A DNA stretch of 64,000 nucleotides, taken from the NCBI GenBank assembly GCA_029782145.1, contig JAKOVH010000030.1, positions 496,001 through 560,000 of the forward strand. The letters run 5' to 3'. The number at the start of each line of letters is the position of its first letter. Position 1 is the first letter of the stretch. This document shows, piece after piece, positions 16,103 to 24,258 of this stretch. The notes below the pieces were generated by a model that ran no database searches, was not told where the DNA came from, and was given only the letters and a program-made list of their open reading frames with translations. The DNA comes from Actinomycetes bacterium (GTDB taxonomy: Bacteria; Actinomycetota; Acidimicrobiia; Acidimicrobiales; Acidimicrobilacustridaceae). A program made the position numbers and the translations under genes.

Positions 16103-16693
16103 GTGCTCGTCGTCGTCCGCCACGGGCGGACCGCCCACAACGCCTCGGGCCTGCTGCTCGGCCGCCTCGACCCGCCGCTCGACGACACCGGCCGGGAGCA
16201 GGCGGCGGCGCTGGCCGCGGCCGTCGGCCCGGTCGACCGGGTGATCTCGAGCCCGCTGCTGCGCACCCGGCAGACCGCCGAGGCGTTCGGTGTCGACGTG
16301 GAGCTCGACGACCGGTGGATCGAGCTCGACTACGGCCGCTACGACGGCGTGCCCCTCGGCGAGGTGCCGGCAGAGGTGTGGGCCCGGTGGCGGGCCGACG
16401 TCGACTTCGCCCCGCCCGGCGGCGAGTCGCTGCGCCAGCTCGGCGACCGCGTCCGTGGCGCGCTCGACGAGCTGGCCGCCCACGGGTCGGCCACCGAGCG
16501 GACCACCGTGGTGGTCACCCACGTGTCGCCGGTGAAGGCGGCCGTCGCGTGGGCGCTCGGCGTGGGCGACGAGGTGTCGTGGCGGCTGTGGGTGGCGCCG
16601 GCCTCGATCACCCGGGTCGGCACGACGCCGCGCGGCGGGGTGCTGCACACCTTCAACGAGGTCACCCACCTGCAGGGCATCGCGGCGCGCTGA
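16103..16693 (+). CDS. Histidine phosphatase family (phosphoglycerate mutase-like) protein
   Basis: The 196-residue protein starts with the catalytic RHG motif (LVVVRHGRTAHN, H8) and has the second histidine in VVVTHVSPVKA near residue 138. Acid E is in ELDYGRYDG. It is a branch-1 histidine phosphatase of the CobC/GpmB type. The order zinc-ribbon gene then phosphatase matches Rv2229c-Rv2228c of mycobacteria, except that the RNase H domain of Rv2228c is absent here. The substrate could be a phosphorylated nucleotide-loop or sugar intermediate; this is inference. GTG start. Confidence 0.88.
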   Translation: MLVVVRHGRTAHNASGLLLGRLDPPLDDTGREQAAALAAAVGPVDRVISSPLLRTRQTAEAFGVDVELDDRWIELDYGRYDGVPLGEVPAEVWARWRADVDFAPPGGESLRQLGDRVRGALDELAAHGSATERTTVVVTHVSPVKAAVAWALGVGDEVSWRLWVAPASITRVGTTPRGGVLHTFNEVTHLQGIAAR

Positions 16694-16706
16694 GGTCGGG
16701 CGCGAA

Positions 16707-16741
16707 GCGGCCCGCTCACCGGCGGAAGGCGAGCGGGCCGC
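16707..16741 (+). terminator. Hairpin terminator after histidine phosphatase
   Basis: A perfect 11-base stem (GCGGCCCGCTC 16707-16717 with its complement 16731-16741, 13-base loop) begins 14 bases after the stop. No T-tract follows. Confidence 0.6.
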
Positions 16742-16774
16742 GAGCGGGGGTCGGGCGGCGAGCACCTGCGCCCC

Positions 16775-16806
16775 GTCACGTGCCGGTGCGGGGGCCGGCA
16801 CGTGAC
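16775..16806. terminator. Second strong hairpin, probably bidirectional
   Basis: GTCACGTGCCGG (16775-16786) pairs perfectly with 16795-16806 around an 8-base loop. It lies between two convergent transcription units ending at 16693 and 16918, so it can serve either strand. Confidence 0.6.
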
Positions 16807-16917
16807 CGACGCTAGAGAATCTCCACGGGCCGCGGGAGCGATCCCCGCGGAATGGGCACGACCGCACCACCGGTGAGGTACATCCGCGCCATCGGGCCCG
16901 ACGACGCGAGGTGGCCC

Positions 16918-17415
16918 TCAGGGGTGCGCCGGCACCTTTGGGTGGCTGTCGGCCCCGGGGCGCGGCGAGGGGTCGCCCGTCGCGTCGGTCGCCTCCGCGC
17001 AGTCGTGCAGGACCTCCTGCGCTCTCCGGATGGCGCTCTCCGGCAGGTCCTCGAGGCCCATCAGGCGGTTGTCGACGCCGTCGAGCGCACCGAGGATGGC
17101 GTCGAGCTTCACCTGCATGGCCCGCCCGTCGCGGTTCTGCGTGTTCTGGATGATGAACACCATGTTGAAGGTGATGATCGTCGTGCCGGTGTTGATCACG
17201 AGCTGCCAGGTGTCGGAGAAGTGGAAGACCGGTCCGCACACCGCCCACACCAGGATGAGCAGCACCGACGCCAGCACCGCCGGGAACGAGCCGAGCGCGC
17301 CGGTGATGCGTGACATGGCGTCGGTGACGCTCTGGGCCCGCCGCTCGTCGGCGGGGATGGTGGCCCGGTCGGGCACCACGTCCCTCGGACTCACCGGCTG
17401 CGACCCGCTCGTCAT
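16918..17415 (-). CDS. Low-affinity iron permease family (PF04120-like) membrane protein
   Basis: From the ATG at 17415 (preceded on its strand by AGAGAGGGGG) the protein has 165 residues. Two transmembrane helices ([18 protein letters not shown] and [20 protein letters not shown]) contain the family's conserved [17 protein letters not shown] and IQNTQNRD segments. A cytoplasmic tail follows with [12 protein letters not shown] helices. The Pfam family is named after a fungal low-affinity iron transporter, but bacterial members lack direct transport evidence. The tail is longer and more hydrophilic than usual. The start at 17415 avoids a low-complexity upstream extension. Confidence 0.85.
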   Translation of the reverse strand: MTSGSQPVSPRDVVPDRATIPADERRAQSVTDAMSRITGALGSFPAVLASVLLILVWAVCGPVFHFSDTWQLVINTGTTIITFNMVFIIQNTQNRDGRAMQVKLDAILGALDGVDNRLMGLEDLPESAIRRAQEVLHDCAEATDATGDPSPRPGADSHPKVPAHP

Positions 17416-17486
17416 CGACCCCCTCTCTACCCGGGCACGGAACCATTCATGCTCCGGGCTTCCGCGCGCCGGCCCGCAGTGAGGGC

Positions 17487-17492
17487 TAGCGT
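17487..17492 (+). promoter_or_regulatory. -10 hexamer TAGCGT of first GH43-like gene
   Basis: TAGCGT ends eight bases before the ATG at 17501. Confidence 0.4.
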
Positions 17493-17500
17493 CACCGCGC

Positions 17501-19567
17501 ATGGCGAGACGGCGGCTGGTGGCAGGGTCCGACGCGCGCACCCGGGGGGCCGCCGCCACGGCGGTGGTGCTCGCCATGGTGGTGGTCGCCACGCTCGTGG
17601 CAGGTGGCGGATGGGCCGGCGCGGTCGACGGCGCCGGGCCGCTGTACGCCGGCGCGCCCTGGTTCAAGCCCTCCGAGCCCTACGACCAGAACTTCCCCGA
17701 CCCGACTGTGGTGTGGGACGGGTCGACGTACTGGGCCTACGCCACGACCACCGGCGGCCCGCTCCTGCCGGCGATGTCGTCGACCGACCTCCGCAGCTGG
17801 ACGGCGCGCCCCGCCTACAGCCCCAACCCCTACAACAGCGACCCCACCTTCAACGACGCCTTCCCCACCCCGCCGACGTGGTCGATGGGCGGGTCGTCGA
17901 ACCGTGGCAAGCCGCAGTGGGCGCCGGGCGTGGCCCGCATCGGGTCGCAGTGGGTGGCCTACACCACCTGGGACGTCGCGCCCGGACGGCGCTGCATCTC
18001 CGCGGCCAGCTCGGCGTCGCCGGAGGGCCCGTTCGTCGACCGGTCGTCGTCGCCGGTGGTCTGCGACGCCGATCCGGGCGGCTCGATCGACCCTTCCCCC
18101 TACCTCGACGCCCAAGGCCGGCCCTACCTGTTGTGGCGGGCCGAGGGCGGCAACGGCGCCCTGGGGCGCGTCTACACCGCGCCGCTCTCGGCCGACGGTC
18201 TCTCCCTGCGCCCCGGGTCGACGCCCACCTTGATGCTCGTGCCGGTGTTCGACTGGGAGGCGGGGATCGTCGAGAACCCGTCGATGGTCTACCGGGGTGG
18301 CGCGTACTGGCTGCTCTACTCGGGCGGGCACTGGGACTCCGCCGGCTACCGCATGGCCGTGGCCCGCTGCGACGGCCCGACCGGCCCCTGCAACCGCCTC
18401 AGCAGCGCCCCGCTGTTCGGCAACACGTCCACCGACCTCGGGCCGGGGGCCGGTTCGCTCTTCGTCGACGCCGCCGGACGGCTGCGCGTCGCCTACCACG
18501 CGTGGAACGCGCCGTACACCTCGTACCCGACCAACCCCAACTGCGACGGGGCCAACCTCTGCGCCTCCCAGGGCCAGCGCTTCCTCCACGTCGAGGGCCT
18601 CGTCGCGGGCGGTGCCGCCGGCCTCACCGTCGACCCGGTCGGATCGCTCGACTCGGTCGTGTCCCGCCCGCGCTCCGTCCAGGTCGCCGGATGGGCGTTC
18701 GACCCGTCCGCGCCCGACACGGCGCTGCAGGTCCACGTGTACGTCGACGGGACGGGCACGGCGCTGGCCGCCGGTGGGCCGCGCGCCGACGTGGGCCAGG
18801 CCTATCCGGGCTACGGGGCGAGCCACGGGTTCTCGGCGACGGTGCCCGCCGCGCCCGGCCAGCACACCGTCTGCGCCTACGGCATCAACACCGGCGCGGG
18901 CGCCAACCGGCTGCTCGGCTGCCGGTCGGTCACGGTGCCGAGCGGCGACCCGTTCGGCAGCCTCGACGGCGCGTCCGGCACCCTCGGTGGGGTGTCGGTG
19001 GCGGGATGGGCGATCGACCCCGACACGACCGGCCCGATCGCGGTGCACGTCTACGTCGACGGGGCGGGCACCGCGCTGACCGCCAACCGGTCGCGCCCCG
19101 ACGTGGCGGCCGCCGTGCCCGGCTACGGCGCGAACCACGGCTTCTCGGCGACGGTCGCCGCCGCGCCGGGCCGTCACACGGTGTGCGCCTACGGGATCAA
19201 CACCGGGGGCGGCGGCAACAGCGTGCTGGGCTGCCGGGCGGTGACGGTGCCGAGCGGCGACCCGTTCGGCAGCCTCGACGTGGCGTCGGGCGGCGCCGGT
19301 CGGGTGTCGGTGGCGGGGTGGGCGATCGACCCGGACACGACCGGCCCGATCGCGGTCCACGTCTACGTCGACGCAGCCGGGGTGGCGCTCACCGCCTCGA
19401 CGGCGCGGCCCGACGTGGGCGCGGCGTACCCGCGCTACGGCGCCAATCACGGGTTCTCGGCGAGCGTCGCCGCGGCACCGGGTCGGCACACGGTGTGCGC
19501 CTACGCGATCAACGCCGGCCCTGGTGGCAACAGCCTCCTGCGCTGCCAGGCCGTCACCGTGAGCTGA
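17501..19567 (+). CDS. Secreted GH43-like glycosidase with three C-terminal GWA repeats (paralogue 1)
   Basis: The 688-residue protein has an Arg-rich n-region and a signal-peptide helix (residues ~18-42). A five-blade propeller of the GH43 type spans ~45-370. The three GH43 acids can be placed: D67 in [11 protein letters not shown] (base), the Asp in [10 protein letters not shown] (modulator), and Glu in [12 protein letters not shown] (acid). Such enzymes cut arabinose- or xylose-containing glycans outside the cell. Three ~104-residue repeats follow ([39 protein letters not shown]), probably a wall- or glycan-binding region. It is a close paralogue of the gene at 20031. The substrate is unknown. 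Confidence 0.82.
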   Translation: MARRRLVAGSDARTRGAAATAVVLAMVVVATLVAGGGWAGAVDGAGPLYAGAPWFKPSEPYDQNFPDPTVVWDGSTYWAYATTTGGPLLPAMSSTDLRSWTARPAYSPNPYNSDPTFNDAFPTPPTWSMGGSSNRGKPQWAPGVARIGSQWVAYTTWDVAPGRRCISAASSASPEGPFVDRSSSPVVCDADPGGSIDPSPYLDAQGRPYLLWRAEGGNGALGRVYTAPLSADGLSLRPGSTPTLMLVPVFDWEAGIVENPSMVYRGGAYWLLYSGGHWDSAGYRMAVARCDGPTGPCNRLSSAPLFGNTSTDLGPGAGSLFVDAAGRLRVAYHAWNAPYTSYPTNPNCDGANLCASQGQRFLHVEGLVAGGAAGLTVDPVGSLDSVVSRPRSVQVAGWAFDPSAPDTALQVHVYVDGTGTALAAGGPRADVGQAYPGYGASHGFSATVPAAPGQHTVCAYGINTGAGANRLLGCRSVTVPSGDPFGSLDGASGTLGGVSVAGWAIDPDTTGPIAVHVYVDGAGTALTANRSRPDVAAAVPGYGANHGFSATVAAAPGRHTVCAYGINTGGGGNSVLGCRAVTVPSGDPFGSLDVASGGAGRVSVAGWAIDPDTTGPIAVHVYVDAAGVALTASTARPDVGAAYPRYGANHGFSASVAAAPGRHTVCAYAINAGPGGNSLLRCQAVTVS
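18629..19567 (+). repeat. Three tandem ~312-bp coding repeats (paralogue 1)
   Basis: Units at 18629-18943 (315 bp), 18944-19255 and 19256-19567 (312 bp each, the last including the stop). Each encodes one GWA/VYVDG/HTVCAY module. The last unit ends LLRCQAVTV, whereas inner units end LGCR, so the final copy looks like a C-terminal cap. Confidence 0.85.
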
Positions 19568-19606
19568 CCGAGCCGGCCGCCCAGGTCCGCCACCGGCCGG
19601 CCGTGT

Positions 19607-19992
<386 letters not shown>

Positions 19993-20030
19993 GCCTCAAG
20001 TGTGCCACGCGACGAGCCGAGCACCCTTGG

Positions 20031-22190
20031 GTGACCGACGGCGGGCCCTCGGGCGCCGGTGTGACGGCGAGCGGACGGACGGGTGTGAGCGGGCGGACGG
20101 CGACGAGCAGGGGTGCGGCGCGGGTGGTGGCGGTGCTGGTCGTCCTCCTCATGGCGACGGCGGCAGCGGCGGGCGCGGGAACGTTGCCGGCCGGGGCGGT
20201 CCCGTCGGGCGCGGCCTCGCCGCAGTCGAGCGGACCACAGCCGGTCACCGCGTACTCCCGGTGGGAGCCGGCCTACGCCGGCGCACCGTGGTTCGAGCCC
20301 GGCCAGCCCTACGGCGAGAACTTCCCCGACCCCGAGGTGGTCTGGGACGGCAGCCGCTACTGGGCCTACTCGACGTCGACCGGTGGCCCGATGCTGCCCG
20401 CCATGTGGTCGACCGACCTGGGCACCTGGTACGCACGGGACGCCTACAGCCCCAACACCTACAACAGCGACCCCTTCTTCAACGACGCCTTCCCCGTGCC
20501 GCCTCGCTGGTCCCTCGGCGGCACCGCCCGCACCAAGGGCAAGGCCCAGTGGGCGCCGGGGGTGGCCCGCATCGGCGGGGCCTGGCGGGCCTACACGGCA
20601 TGGGAGGTGTCGCCCGGGCGGCGGTGCATCTCGGCGGCCACCTCGGCGTCGCCCGCCGGGCCGTTCGTCGACAAGGCGGCCGCGCCCCTCGTGTGCGACG
20701 CCGGCCCCGCCGGGTCGATCGACGCCGAGCCGTTCGTCGACGCCGACGGCCGGCCCTGGCTGCTGTGGAAGGCCGAGGCGGACGGCGGCATGCCGGCGCG
20801 CATCTACTCCCGGGCGCTCAGCCCCGACGGGCTGTCGTTCCGCCCCGGCTCGTCGCCCGCCCTCCTGTTGACCTCGGTCCTCGACTGGGAGGGCATGGTC
20901 GTGGAGAACCCGTCGATGGTCCAGCGGGACGGCTCGTACTGGCTGCTCTACTCGGGCAACCAGTGGGACTCGGCCGACTACCGGCTGGGCCAGGCCCGCT
21001 GCGCCGGGCCGGCGGGTCCCTGCGAGCGGTCGAGCGCCGAGCCGCTGTTCTCCAGCACCGACAGCGAGCTGGGGCCGGGAGGCGGTTCGTTCTTCGTCGA
21101 CGCCGAGTCGCGGCTGCGGATCGCCTACCACGCGTGGAACGCCCCGTACTCGAGCTACCCGGCGGACCCGAACTGCGATGGACCGGGCCTGTGCCGCTCC
21201 GAGGGGCAGCGGTTCCTCCACGTGGAGGGCGCGGCGGTCAGCGGCGGCTCGCTCACCGTCGACCCCGTCGGCCGCCTCGACGTGGCCGCCCCCGGCCCCC
21301 GGACGGTGGACGTGGCGGGCTGGGCGCTCGACCCCTCGGACCCGGAGCCGATCGCCGTGCACGTCTACGTGGACGGGACGGGCGTGGCCCTCACCGCGTC
21401 GGGGGCGGGCTCCGGCGCAGGAGCCGCGTCCCCGGCCCACGGCGGGCACGCCTTCGCGGCGACGCTGCGGGCGGCGCCGGGCCGGCACACGGTGTGCGCC
21501 TACGGCATCAACACGGGGGCGGGTGGGAACAGCGTGCTCGGCTGCCGTTCGGTGGTGGTGCCGGGCGGTGACCCCTTCGGCAGCCTCGACGTGGTGGCGC
21601 CGGCGGCGGGCGGGGTGGCGGTGGCGGGCTGGGCGATCGACCCGGACACGGCCGGCCCGATCGCGGTGCACGTCTACGTGGACGGGTCGGGGAGCGCGCT
21701 CACCGCCTCGGCGACGAGGGGCGACGTGGGCGCCGCCTACCCGGGCTACGGCTCGGGCCACGGGTTCGCGGCGACGCTGCGGGCGGCGCCGGGCCGGCAC
21801 ACGGTGTGCGCCTACGGCATCAACACCGGGGCGGGTGGCAACAGCGTGCTCGGCTGCCGTTCGGTGGTGGTGTCGGGCGGTGACCCGTTCGGCAGCCTCG
21901 ACGTGGTGGCGCCGGCGGCGGGCGGGGTGGCGGTGGCGGGCTGGGCGATCGACCCCGACACGGCCGGCCCGATCGCGGTGCACGTCTACGTGGACGGGTC
22001 GGGGAGCGCGCTCACGGCGTCGGCGACGAGGGGCGACGTGGGCGCCGCCTACCCGGGCTACGGCTCGGGCCACGGGTTCGCGGCGACGCTGCGGGCGGCG
22101 CCGGGCCGGCACACGGTGTGCGCCTACGGCATCAACACCGGGACCGGGGGCAACCGCCTGCTGCGCTGCCAGGTCGTGACCGTGCGCTAG
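20031..22190 (+). CDS. Secreted GH43-like glycosidase with three C-terminal GWA repeats (paralogue 2)
   Basis: The 719-residue protein parallels the gene at 17501. It has a signal peptide (helix ARVVAVLVVLLMATAAAA), the GH43-type propeller with NFPDPEVVWDG, GSIDAEPFVD and VENPSMVQRDG carrying the catalytic triad, and three C-terminal repeats. It adds a spacer between signal peptide and propeller (SGAASPQSSGPQPVTAYSRW). Starts are uncertain: GTG at 20031 is given, but GTG at 20061 and 20085 also leave a good signal peptide. None has a clear ribosome site. The gene starts 38 bases from the 5' end of rnpB on the other strand, so their promoters must overlap. Confidence 0.82.
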   Translation: MTDGGPSGAGVTASGRTGVSGRTATSRGAARVVAVLVVLLMATAAAAGAGTLPAGAVPSGAASPQSSGPQPVTAYSRWEPAYAGAPWFEPGQPYGENFPDPEVVWDGSRYWAYSTSTGGPMLPAMWSTDLGTWYARDAYSPNTYNSDPFFNDAFPVPPRWSLGGTARTKGKAQWAPGVARIGGAWRAYTAWEVSPGRRCISAATSASPAGPFVDKAAAPLVCDAGPAGSIDAEPFVDADGRPWLLWKAEADGGMPARIYSRALSPDGLSFRPGSSPALLLTSVLDWEGMVVENPSMVQRDGSYWLLYSGNQWDSADYRLGQARCAGPAGPCERSSAEPLFSSTDSELGPGGGSFFVDAESRLRIAYHAWNAPYSSYPADPNCDGPGLCRSEGQRFLHVEGAAVSGGSLTVDPVGRLDVAAPGPRTVDVAGWALDPSDPEPIAVHVYVDGTGVALTASGAGSGAGAASPAHGGHAFAATLRAAPGRHTVCAYGINTGAGGNSVLGCRSVVVPGGDPFGSLDVVAPAAGGVAVAGWAIDPDTAGPIAVHVYVDGSGSALTASATRGDVGAAYPGYGSGHGFAATLRAAPGRHTVCAYGINTGAGGNSVLGCRSVVVSGGDPFGSLDVVAPAAGGVAVAGWAIDPDTAGPIAVHVYVDGSGSALTASATRGDVGAAYPGYGSGHGFAATLRAAPGRHTVCAYGINTGTGGNRLLRCQVVTVR
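21258..22190 (+). repeat. Three tandem coding repeats, two almost identical (paralogue 2)
   Basis: Units at 21258-21566, 21567-21878 and 21879-22190. The second and third are both 312 bp, and by eye differ at only about four positions over their first ~265 bases. They then diverge as the last copy takes the LLRCQVVTV cap ending. Confidence 0.9.
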
Positions 22191-22192
22191 GC

Positions 22193-22213
22193 CGGGCGGC
22201 GGTCAGCCGCCCG
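22193..22213. terminator. Hairpin between convergent genes
   Basis: CGGGCGGC at 22193-22200 pairs with 22206-22213 around a 5-base loop, between the convergent ends of the GH43-like gene and the ferritin-like gene. Confidence 0.6.
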
Positions 22214-22230
22214 ACGCACGAGCGGCGGGA

Positions 22231-23049
22231 TCAGGCGCCCACGTAGCCCTTGGGGTCGATCGCCAGGCGGGTCGGCATGAACGACAGCGGCACGGGCGCG
22301 TAGCCGAGAGCGAGGTTCAGCACCGTGATGTGGCGGGCCTCGGTGTCACCGATGGTCATCGCCGTCTGGCGCAGCTGCGGCGTGGTGAGCACCCCGCCGG
22401 CCTGGGTGTAGGTCTGCGCCGCGATGTTCTCGAGCTCGCGGGCCAGCACCAGCACGCTCTGCTGATCGGTGAGCGCGTCGATCTCCTTCTGGAGGGTGGA
22501 GTCGAGCAGGTACTGGTTGGGGCTGGTGACCGGCTTGCCCCCGGCCGCCTTGACCGCATCGTCGAGCGCGTCGGCGTGGTCCTGGTGCTGGCTCTGGAAC
22601 AAGGTGGCGACGTCCTTCACCGCCTGGTCGGTGATCAGCCCCGAGTCGAGCGCCTTCTTGTAGGTCTGCACCGCCAGCACCTCGATCGACTGGGCGGTCT
22701 GCAACAGCACCTTGTCGTTGGCGGCGCTCCCGGGCGCGGTGGTGGTCGTGGTCGACGGCACGGCCGGCACCTCGCCGGTGAGCGGGGTCTGCGAGGTCTT
22801 CTTCTTCTTGCCGCACGCGGCGAGCACGGCGCTGCCGGCCAGGGCCGCGCCGCCCATCATGAAGGCTCGCCGGTTGGGCACGCCGAGGAAGGCAGCCTTG
22901 TCGTCGCCGGAGGCGCCCGACGCCGGGTCGAAGAGCCGGTCGAGGGTGCGGCGCCAGCCGGGGAGGGCGGCCTCGTGCTCGGCCTGCGAGTCGCGCAGCG
23001 CCCGGCGCACCTCGTCGGCGCTCATCTCGTGGTTGCGGTCGGTCGTCAT
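22231..23049 (-). CDS. Exported ferritin-like lipoprotein (Ferritin_2-like), Tat signal
   Basis: From the ATG at 23049 (preceded by AGAGGA) the product has 272 residues. About 60 cytosolic residues come before a twin-arginine signal (NRRAFMMGGAALAGSAVLAAC) with a lipobox LAAC, so it should be a Tat-exported lipoprotein with an unusually long n-region. A Ser/Thr linker follows. Then a four-helix ferritin-like domain has E/H-rich segments (SIEVLAVQTYKKAL, LFQSQHQDHADALDDAV, ELENIAAQTYTQA, GDTEARHITVLN). It could bind iron or manganese outside the membrane. The downstream neighbour is a second ferritin-like protein, likely co-transcribed. Confidence 0.82.
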   Translation of the reverse strand: MTTDRNHEMSADEVRRALRDSQAEHEAALPGWRRTLDRLFDPASGASGDDKAAFLGVPNRRAFMMGGAALAGSAVLAACGKKKKTSQTPLTGEVPAVPSTTTTTAPGSAANDKVLLQTAQSIEVLAVQTYKKALDSGLITDQAVKDVATLFQSQHQDHADALDDAVKAAGGKPVTSPNQYLLDSTLQKEIDALTDQQSVLVLARELENIAAQTYTQAGGVLTTPQLRQTAMTIGDTEARHITVLNLALGYAPVPLSFMPTRLAIDPKGYVGA

Positions 23050-23084
23050 CGTGGTGGTTCCTCTGGTGGGTGACCGGTGCGGGC

Positions 23085-23780
23085 TCAGCTGACGGGGTAG
23101 GCGCTCGGGGCCAGGGCGCCGTTGGTGCTGGCGAAGGCGGGGAGCCACTGGCTCACGGGCTGGCCCGCGGTGCTGCCGATGGCCGCGGCCATCTGGCCGA
23201 CGATGGGGGCGATCGAGGAGATGGTGCTGGCGAGGACCCAGGACCGGGCCTGGCCCACACCGGCGAGCATGGTGGCGGCCATCTGCTCCTCGAAGGCCTG
23301 GACCACGCCGAGCAGGGCCGCCTGGTTGGCGGCCCCGTCGACCTTGCCCGTGAGCTCCGAGAGGAGCTTCGGGTTGGGGGTGGTGATGTTGGCGGTCTTG
23401 GGGATCAGGGCGGCGAAGGTGGTGGCGTGGTCGCGGTGGTGGCGGGAGAAGCCACGGAGCAGCTCGGCCACGGCGCTGTCGAGGTACGGGGCGTCGGCGG
23501 CCGACGCCAGGCCCGACTCGGCGGCCAGCGAGACGCTCTCGAGGAACTGCACGAGCGACACGTCGGCGGCGACGAGGTCGGGCAGGGTGGCCGACGAGGA
23601 GCTGCTCTGGGCCGAGGCGACCCCGGTGAGGCCGGCGCCGGTCGCGGCGGCGGCCCCGAGGGCGGCGGCACCCAGGCCGACGCTGCGGACGAACCTCCGG
23701 CGCGACGGCGACGCAGGGGCGGGCTCGGCGCCGGCCCGGTCGTCGACCGGATCCACCGGGTGGCGGGGGCTCATCGACAT
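23085..23780 (-). CDS. Exported ferritin-like protein, Tat signal
   Basis: The 231-residue protein has a twin-arginine signal (SRRRFVRSVGLGAAALGAAAA, residues ~27-58) ending at SAQ, without a lipobox. The mature part is a four-helix bundle of the ferritin-like/DUF4439 kind. Acidic/His residues occur in LVQFLESVSLAAESG, FSRHHRDHATTF, and QAFEEQMAATMLAGV. ATG at 23780 follows GAAGAGGA. It lies 35 bases upstream of the lipoprotein gene on the same strand and 53 bases after the cupredoxin, so one operon is plausible. Ferroxidase activity is inferred only from family. Confidence 0.78.
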   Translation of the reverse strand: MSMSPRHPVDPVDDRAGAEPAPASPSRRRFVRSVGLGAAALGAAAATGAGLTGVASAQSSSSSATLPDLVAADVSLVQFLESVSLAAESGLASAADAPYLDSAVAELLRGFSRHHRDHATTFAALIPKTANITTPNPKLLSELTGKVDGAANQAALLGVVQAFEEQMAATMLAGVGQARSWVLASTISSIAPIVGQMAAAIGSTAGQPVSQWLPAFASTNGALAPSAYPVS

Positions 23781-23833
23781 CTCGTGTCCTCTTCGTGGCT
23801 GTGGGAGGTGCTCGATCCGGTGCGGTCGGGCGC

Positions 23834-24253
23834 TCAGCGCACCACGACCACGCCCTTCATCGAGTTGTGGATGCTGCAGTAGTACCGGTACTCGCCCGGC
23901 ACGGCGAAAACGTGGGTGTACGTCCCAGCTTTGCCGATGAGGGGCGACTCGATCACATTCGGGGTCGTCGAGACGAGCAGGTGCGACGTCACGTCGTCGT
24001 TGACCCAGCTCACCGAGCCTCCCACGGCGATCTCCACCCGGCGCGGATCGAACTGCAGGTCGGAGATGGTGACGGTGGCCAGCCGGGGCGCCGCCGCCGC
24101 CGTGGTGGTGCTGGTCGTCGAGGCGTGGTCGGTGCCGGCGCACGCCCCGCCGACGAGGGTGAGCCCGGCGAGAGCGAGGGCGAGCGCGCCCCGGGCGCCC
24201 CGCCCACAGCGCCCACGCCGCGCGCTCCTCGCCGTCAGGCGCAGTGGGGGCAC
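23834..24253 (-). CDS. Secreted cupredoxin-like copper protein
   Basis: The 139-residue product has a signal peptide (ARGALALALAGLTLVGGACA) with a cysteine that could be lipidated. A plastocyanin/azurin-type domain follows. Type 1 copper ligands are visible: His in DDVTSHLLVS, then Cys-His-Met in YRYYCSIHNSMKGVVVV. It should be a periplasm-side electron carrier. The GTG start at 24253 is five bases after the upstream kinase stop, so it belongs to the glpD operon. The copper protein next to flavin dehydrogenases could be an electron outlet; this is inference. Confidence 0.83.
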   Translation of the reverse strand: MPPLRLTARSARRGRCGRGARGALALALAGLTLVGGACAGTDHASTTSTTTAAAAPRLATVTISDLQFDPRRVEIAVGGSVSWVNDDVTSHLLVSTTPNVIESPLIGKAGTYTHVFAVPGEYRYYCSIHNSMKGVVVVR

Positions 24254-24258
24254 GCCGG

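Noticed and set aside
16807..16917. Structured RNA or riboswitch suggested by a CCGCGGG/CCCGCGG stem
   Set aside because: Only a 7-bp stem in a short gap between convergent units, with no conserved RNA motif.
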